In this document: piece after piece, positions 60,304 to 64,000 of the stretch
How positions within the stretch are numbered: position 1 is the stretch's first letter
How the letters are laid out: every line of letters starts with the position of its first letter
Origin: Domibacillus sp. DTU_2020_1001157_1_SI_ALB_TIR_016
GTDB lineage: Bacteria; Bacillota; Bacilli; Bacillales; Domibacillaceae
Direction of reading: 5' to 3'
Assembly (NCBI RefSeq): GCF_032341995.1
Contig: NZ_CP135439.1
Span: 62,001 to 126,000 of the forward strand
DNA length: 64,000 nucleotides
The notes under the pieces: generated by a model
The model's database searches: none
What the model saw: only the letters and a program-made list of their open reading frames with translations
Told to the model about the DNA's origin: nothing
Program-made: the position numbers and the translations under genes

Positions 60304-60312
60304 TGTGGATAA
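60304..60312 (-). promoter_or_regulatory. DnaA box after the CxxH/CxxC gene
   Basis: A consensus TTATCCACA on the minus strand, with a one-mismatch box at 60283-60291. Nearby, TTATCAACATGTTGATAA is part of the terminator arms. Confidence 0.45.
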
Positions 60313-60315
60313 AGT

Positions 60316-60360
60316 CAGAAAATTCCCGTTATCAACATGTTGATAACGGGAATTTTTTCT
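60316..60360. terminator. Bidirectional terminator between htrA unit and GDPD gene
   Basis: The stem AAATTCCCGTTATCAAC/GTTGATAACGGGAATTT is followed by T on the plus strand and mirrored by A on the other, and it serves both convergent units. Confidence 0.88.
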
Positions 60361-62643
60361 TTATTTTACCACTACTTCAATTGGCTGGGAGACAATTCGC
60401 CATTCTTGACCAAGCATGTTAAATGTATGCTGGGCAAAAACGTAAAAAGTGCCCGTTTGCACCGCTTGAATGGTATTTCCGCTAATGGCTACGCCATCAT
60501 GTGGAGAAAAAAGAGTAGTTTCAATATTTTCCTTTTTCTTTGTACGGTAATTAAGAAAGGCCTTTGATTGAATCTCTGCGGTCTGTCCGACACGCAAATG
60601 TCGTTTTTGAATCGGTGTTTCAATCCGAATCGGTGCATCGGTCAGCCACTGTGTATAATCCGTAATCGGTCCAATCATGCCGTTTTGGAGCTGGCTGCCA
60701 AAATCTGCTTCATTGCGGAAAGTCCAATGAAAACTGATCATGCCGCGCTGGCGAAGGTAAGATGTAAATTCCGGCGATAAGCTGCTGTAGCTGGCGTTAA
60801 GCGTTGCATTGATACGCGAAGCATATTGAAGCATGCTCCGGGCATCATTAAGCCGTGCTGCTTCCCCGCCCGGAACAGATGAAGAGTACAAGTAGCCCGA
60901 CGGTATATGCGGTGCAGAAGCCACAGATTGGGTAACGCTGTTTAAATGAAAGCTTTGCAGGACAACTTGATCCGCCATTCCCTCTTCGTTAATGATCCGA
61001 ATCGTATCTTCCGCAATGCCATCTGCTTTTAGCTCCACTAAAAGAATGACATTTTTCCCCTTAAACTCCTGAAGGAATTCACGGAAGGCCGGCACACGTT
61101 CACCGACAAATTGGCTGCTAAAATAAGAGCCTGCATCAAGAGACTGGAGTTCTTTCAGGGTCAAATCTTTTACATTGCCTGTTCCGTTCGTCGTCCGGTC
61201 GACAGTATAGTCGTGCATAATGACGATTTCGCCGTCTTTCGTTTTCTGCACATCTGTTTCAATTAAATCCGCGCCAAGTTCATACGCCATTCGGTAGCCG
61301 GCCATTGTATTTTCTGGGGCTAATGACGGGATACCGCGATGCGCTGCAACAATGGGGCGCTGAACGAGTGTGTTTTCCGGGTAACGGCTGAATGCAGCCG
61401 TTACCGGCATAGTGTCACCCGCAATCATGCCGTCGACTCCCGCATGAATAAGGGCATGTGCATCCAGCTCTGATGCACCTTCCAGCTCTCCCCAAACCGC
61501 CACAGCACGGCGGTGAAACTCATGAACAAGGTCCGCTGAAAGCAGTTTTTGCGGCAATACCGCTGTTTTAGCGCCAGACGCGTGAATAAACTGAATAAAG
61601 CGGTTCACGTCGTGATTATTAAGCGAAGACCGGTTATAGAGGAGTGCGCCGCGTGCAGACGGAACTGTTTCTCGAACGACTTTTAACACATCTGGCTGAC
61701 TAGAAAGAATATGTACATCCTGGATGGACAACTCCTGAAGCAATTCGGCTGTTTTCTCAGCTGTTTCGGCTTCTTCCAGTCGAATGACCGGAATCGTTTT
61801 GCCTGCCATTTCTTCCAAATAAGTGCGAAGTGGTACATCTTTCACCTTCAAATCAGCTCCTGGCTGAAGCAGCATAGATGAAACACCCTCCATTTGTTGA
61901 AGCTGAGGCACTGACGAAATTACGGTCGGTGCATTAAGCAGGTTGGTTTCCGGCTGATCGCCAAGAAAAGCACCGCTTTCAGCCAAAGAAGGAAGCTCTT
62001 CCGTTTGTTCAGTAATGCGGATGTGATCAAATTGAACAGTGGCGCCCGATGCCTGAAAACCGATTCGGCCGTTTTGAAGCGATGTTGCCGCATCTGTGTT
62101 GATAACGAGCTGGCCATTTATAAATTGCTGTACGCGGTTTCCTTTTGAGATGATTTTCAGCTTGTACGTTTTGTTGTAAGCAAAAGCCTCGCTGTAAGGG
62201 GCTTTGTTCAGCACAGACCATTGATTGTTTGCATTACGAAGGGCAAATTCAACGCCATTTAGCGCCTGGGCACCGCGGCGGACAGCCATTTGATAATAAG
62301 GATAGTCATTGCCCTGTACGCGATACATAATCGATGCCCAGCGTGTATCTTCAACAGCGGATAAAAACGTCATATCGGCTTCAATCACATAGTCACCGCC
62401 AGAAACAGACGAAGGCGCAAGCACGCGAGCGGGCTTTGAAGAAGAAGGAGATGATAAAACAAGGGCACCGTTTTGAACAGAAGCTTGCCCCTGAATCACT
62501 TCCCAGCCAGCCGGCAGTGAAGACGCATCGAAGGATTCCTGTAAAACAGGCTCTGCTGCCAGCGTCTGGACGGGTGCCCACTCATTGGCGCTTAATAAAA
62601 AACCAGAAGCTAAAAACAAGGGAACAATTTTTTTCTTTTTCAT
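60361..62643 (-). CDS. Secreted multidomain glycerophosphodiester phosphodiesterase
   Basis: The 760-residue protein has a signal peptide (about 1-30, cleavage near TLAA), a concanavalin-like/LamG-type domain (about 35-212), a degenerate GDPD-like segment (about 237-425), a complete GDPD domain (about 431-680), and a C-terminal beta-rich Ig-like domain (about 690-760). GDPD enzymes cleave glycerophosphodiesters to glycerol 3-phosphate. The complete domain has the catalytic pattern H435-R436-G, E444-N-T, E462-T-D464 and H477. The first copy lacks the HRG and ENT motifs but keeps the later VDGMIAGD-like strand. It may act on teichoic-acid or lipid-derived diesters outside the cell. It is head-on to replication. 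Confidence 0.9.
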   Translation of the reverse strand: MKKKKIVPLFLASGFLLSANEWAPVQTLAAEPVLQESFDASSLPAGWEVIQGQASVQNGALVLSSPSSSKPARVLAPSSVSGGDYVIEADMTFLSAVEDTRWASIMYRVQGNDYPYYQMAVRRGAQALNGVEFALRNANNQWSVLNKAPYSEAFAYNKTYKLKIISKGNRVQQFINGQLVINTDAATSLQNGRIGFQASGATVQFDHIRITEQTEELPSLAESGAFLGDQPETNLLNAPTVISSVPQLQQMEGVSSMLLQPGADLKVKDVPLRTYLEEMAGKTIPVIRLEEAETAEKTAELLQELSIQDVHILSSQPDVLKVVRETVPSARGALLYNRSSLNNHDVNRFIQFIHASGAKTAVLPQKLLSADLVHEFHRRAVAVWGELEGASELDAHALIHAGVDGMIAGDTMPVTAAFSRYPENTLVQRPIVAAHRGIPSLAPENTMAGYRMAYELGADLIETDVQKTKDGEIVIMHDYTVDRTTNGTGNVKDLTLKELQSLDAGSYFSSQFVGERVPAFREFLQEFKGKNVILLVELKADGIAEDTIRIINEEGMADQVVLQSFHLNSVTQSVASAPHIPSGYLYSSSVPGGEAARLNDARSMLQYASRINATLNASYSSLSPEFTSYLRQRGMISFHWTFRNEADFGSQLQNGMIGPITDYTQWLTDAPIRIETPIQKRHLRVGQTAEIQSKAFLNYRTKKKENIETTLFSPHDGVAISGNTIQAVQTGTFYVFAQHTFNMLGQEWRIVSQPIEVVVK

Positions 62644-62794
62644 CCTAATCCCTCCTCAAATAAACTGCTTCTTTATTTTGGCAGGGGATTATTAACAGAG
62701 TGTGGAGGAAAAAATAAGTTAACAAAAAAGACGAAAAATTCGTTCTTTTTTCCTGATAAATAAAAAAGAAACGCCGCAGGAAAGGATATTCACA

Positions 62795-62862
62795 TGTGGA
62801 TAGTATGATAAAATAAGGATGAGCAAAAGGAATGTTAATATGTGGATAACTTCTGTGGATAA
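62795..62862. promoter_or_regulatory. DnaA-box cluster upstream of rlmH
   Basis: Two consensus TTATCCACA boxes on the minus strand (62841-62849 and 62854-62862, 13 nt apart) and a one-mismatch box CTATCCACA (62795-62803) lie just before rlmH. In B. subtilis a DnaA-box cluster also lies at this gene (yydA). Confidence 0.75.
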
Positions 62863-62898
62863 GCTGTTCGTAAATTGTTTGTAAAGTGGGGTCAAATT

Positions 62899-63378
62899 GT
62901 GAATATCTCGATTATAACAGTAGGAAAATTAAAAGAGAAGTACTTGAAGCAAGGCATAGATGAATATGTGAAACGATTATCTGCTTATGCAAAAATCGAT
63001 ATCATCGAAGTTCCGGATGAAAAAGCACCGGAAATATTAAGTGAAGCGGAAATGAAACAGGTGAAAGAAAAGGAAGGCGAGCGCATTCTTGCCAAAATCG
63101 GCCAGGACACCTACGTGATCGCTTTGGCCATCAATGGAAAAATGAAATCTTCTGAACAGCTTGCTGCCGATCTTGATAAGCTCGCTACTTATGGCAAAAG
63201 CAAGATTGCTTTCGTGATCGGCGGATCACTCGGACTGAGTGACGCCGTTTTAAAGCGGGCAGATGACAAGCTATCATTTTCTCCGATGACTTTTCCACAT
63301 CAGCTTATGAGACTCGTTTTGGTTGAGCAGATATACCGGAGTTTTCGGATAAACCGCGGTGAACCGTATCACAAATAG
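62899..63378 (+). CDS. rlmH: 23S rRNA m3Psi1915 methyltransferase RlmH
   Basis: RlmH methylates pseudouridine 1915 in helix 69 of 23S rRNA. The 159-residue SPOUT protein has the SAM-knot motif [18 protein letters not shown] and a C-terminus [11 protein letters not shown]. The frame opens at 62875, but GTG 62899 gives the family length and start [16 protein letters not shown]. This gene is the staphylococcal SCC integration site (orfX), and its last codons are repeated downstream at 63553-63570. Confidence 0.96.
   Translation: MNISIITVGKLKEKYLKQGIDEYVKRLSAYAKIDIIEVPDEKAPEILSEAEMKQVKEKEGERILAKIGQDTYVIALAINGKMKSSEQLAADLDKLATYGKSKIAFVIGGSLGLSDAVLKRADDKLSFSPMTFPHQLMRLVLVEQIYRSFRINRGEPYHK
63359..63378 (+). 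repeat. rlmH 3'-end att-like repeat, copy 1
   Basis: GTGAACCGTATCA (63359-63371) is shared with copy 2. The 18 bases from 63361 read E-P-Y-H-K-stop as GAA CCG TAT CAC AAA TAG, the position of SCC attB in orfX. Confidence 0.75.
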
Positions 63379-63435
63379 TGGTAAAGCAGCCAGTAGAAGT
63401 AACTCTAGATAAGGAAATATTAAAGAGGCTAACTC

Positions 63436-63482
63436 AAACTAAAGGAGACCGACTATAACATATACGGTCTCCTTTAGTTTTC
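63436..63482 (+). terminator. Terminator after rlmH
   Basis: The stem AAAGGAGACCG/CGGTCTCCTTT lies between the two att-like copies and ends with TTTAGTTTTCTTT. Confidence 0.75.
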
Positions 63483-63550
63483 TTTAACCTGTATAACTTT
63501 ATTATACATAATGATGAAAAACAAGTTTGTATATATTATCAATGAATGTA

Positions 63551-63570
63551 GTGAACCGTATCATAAGTGA
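63551..63570 (+). repeat. rlmH 3'-end att-like repeat, copy 2
   Basis: GTGAACCGTATCA (63551-63563) is identical to copy 1, and the next bases read GAA CCG TAT CAT AAG TGA, i.e. the same peptide E-P-Y-H-K-stop with three synonymous changes. The 192-nt period between copies holds no gene. Confidence 0.75.
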
Positions 63571-63614
63571 AAGAAAAGGCAAACTCGGCGACAATCCGCA
63601 GCTTCTATGAAATA

Positions 63615-63658
63615 AAAACTCTTCCTGACCTACACGAAAAGTCAGGAAGAGTTTTATT
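63615..63658 (-). terminator. Terminator of the BCCT gene
   Basis: AAAACTCTTCCTGAC and GTCAGGAAGAGTTTT arms form a hairpin with A/T runs on both sides after the stop of the minus-strand transporter. Confidence 0.8.
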
Positions 63659-63681
63659 TACCTTTTAAAAAGTGCGCTGTT

Positions 63682-64000
63682 TCACTTACGGCTATTTTGT
63701 GTGTCATACTCGCTCTTTAAACCTTTGAGCAGAGAGAAGGACATCAAAACCAAGATAATAGCAAATGGGAGAGCGGCTGCGAGAGATGCGGATTGCAGGA
63801 CATTTAGTCCGCCAGCGAAAAGCAATACAGCTGCTACAGCAGATTGAATAATGCCCCATGTTACTTTGATTCTGTTGGAAGGGTTCAATGTGCCGCCTTC
63901 GCTTAGCATTCCCAGCACAAAGGTTGCAGTATCGGCAACTGTTATATAGTAAATGGCTACAACGGTAAAACCAATGACGCTTAACAGAAAACCTAATGGA
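63682..64000 (-). CDS. BCCT family transporter, C-terminal part (window edge)
   Basis: The frame continues past base 64000, so only the last 105 or so residues are seen. They include V-A-D-T-A-T-F-V-L-G-M-L and N-P-S-N-R-I-K-V-T-W-G, hallmarks of betaine/carnitine/choline transporters (OpuD/BetT type), plus the final two membrane segments. These carriers import osmoprotectants with sodium or proton. It is head-on to replication. Confidence 0.88.
   Translation of the reverse strand, partial: PLGFLLSVIGFTVVAIYYITVADTATFVLGMLSEGGTLNPSNRIKVTWGIIQSAVAAVLLFAGGLNVLQSASLAAALPFAIILVLMSFSLLKGLKSEYDTQNSRK

Overview
The window is the replication-origin region of a spore-forming, low-to-moderate GC Firmicute of the Bacillaceae type. 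The gene order (serS-pdxT-pdxS-dacA-guaB-rrn-gyrA-gyrB-recF-yaaA-dnaN-dnaA | rpmH-rnpA-spoIIIJ-mnmE-mnmG-rsmG-noc-soj-spo0J ... ychF-rpsF-ssb-rpsR ... gdpP-rplI-dnaC-purA ... walRKHIJ-htrA ... rlmH) follows Bacillus subtilis closely. Spore genes (SleL/YaaH, SpoIIIJ, Soj/Spo0J), a tRNA-Ser(UGA) and a serS T-box support this. The species cannot be named from the sequence alone.

Layout: oriC is bipartite, with one DnaA-box cluster upstream of dnaA (about 23.06-23.40 kb) and an unwinding region between dnaA and dnaN (about 21.50-21.61 kb). Left of it nearly all genes lie on the minus strand, and right of it on the plus strand, so transcription follows both forks. The head-on exceptions are the spore glucosaminidase at the left edge and, near the right edge, a secreted phosphodiesterase and a BCCT transporter. 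The left arm holds replication and topology genes, an HD-GYP-type gene, one 16S-23S-5S operon without spacer tRNAs, IMP dehydrogenase, a DD-carboxypeptidase, PLP synthase and seryl-tRNA synthetase.

The right arm holds ribosome/RNA maturation (rpmH, rnpA, mnmE, mnmG, rsmG), chromosome organisation (noc, soj, spo0J, two parS sites), an inserted sugar-type ABC transporter with its own promoter and palindromic operator candidate, a mechanosensitive channel, ychF, an ABC-type permease without its ATPase, the S6/SSB/S18 operon with a leader hairpin, two tandem chemoreceptors, gdpP, replicative helicase, purA, two tRNAs and the complete walRKHIJ-htrA cell-wall operon.

Most of the window is conserved housekeeping DNA. 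The points that stand out are: a duplicated rlmH 3' end downstream of rlmH that still reads E-P-Y-H-K-stop with synonymous codons, as expected for a footprint of an SCC-type (Ccr recombinase) element; a three-site DnaA-box cluster in front of rlmH; a GDPD enzyme with a degenerate second GDPD-like domain; an HD-GYP protein lacking key metal-site residues; loss of jag and remB from their usual places; a perfect 9-bp-arm operator-like palindrome and a start-codon-proximal hairpin in front of the sugar ABC transporter; and a nested-palindrome intergenic repeat after purA. I found no CRISPR array, no insertion sequence, and no intact system that I could call wholly new.
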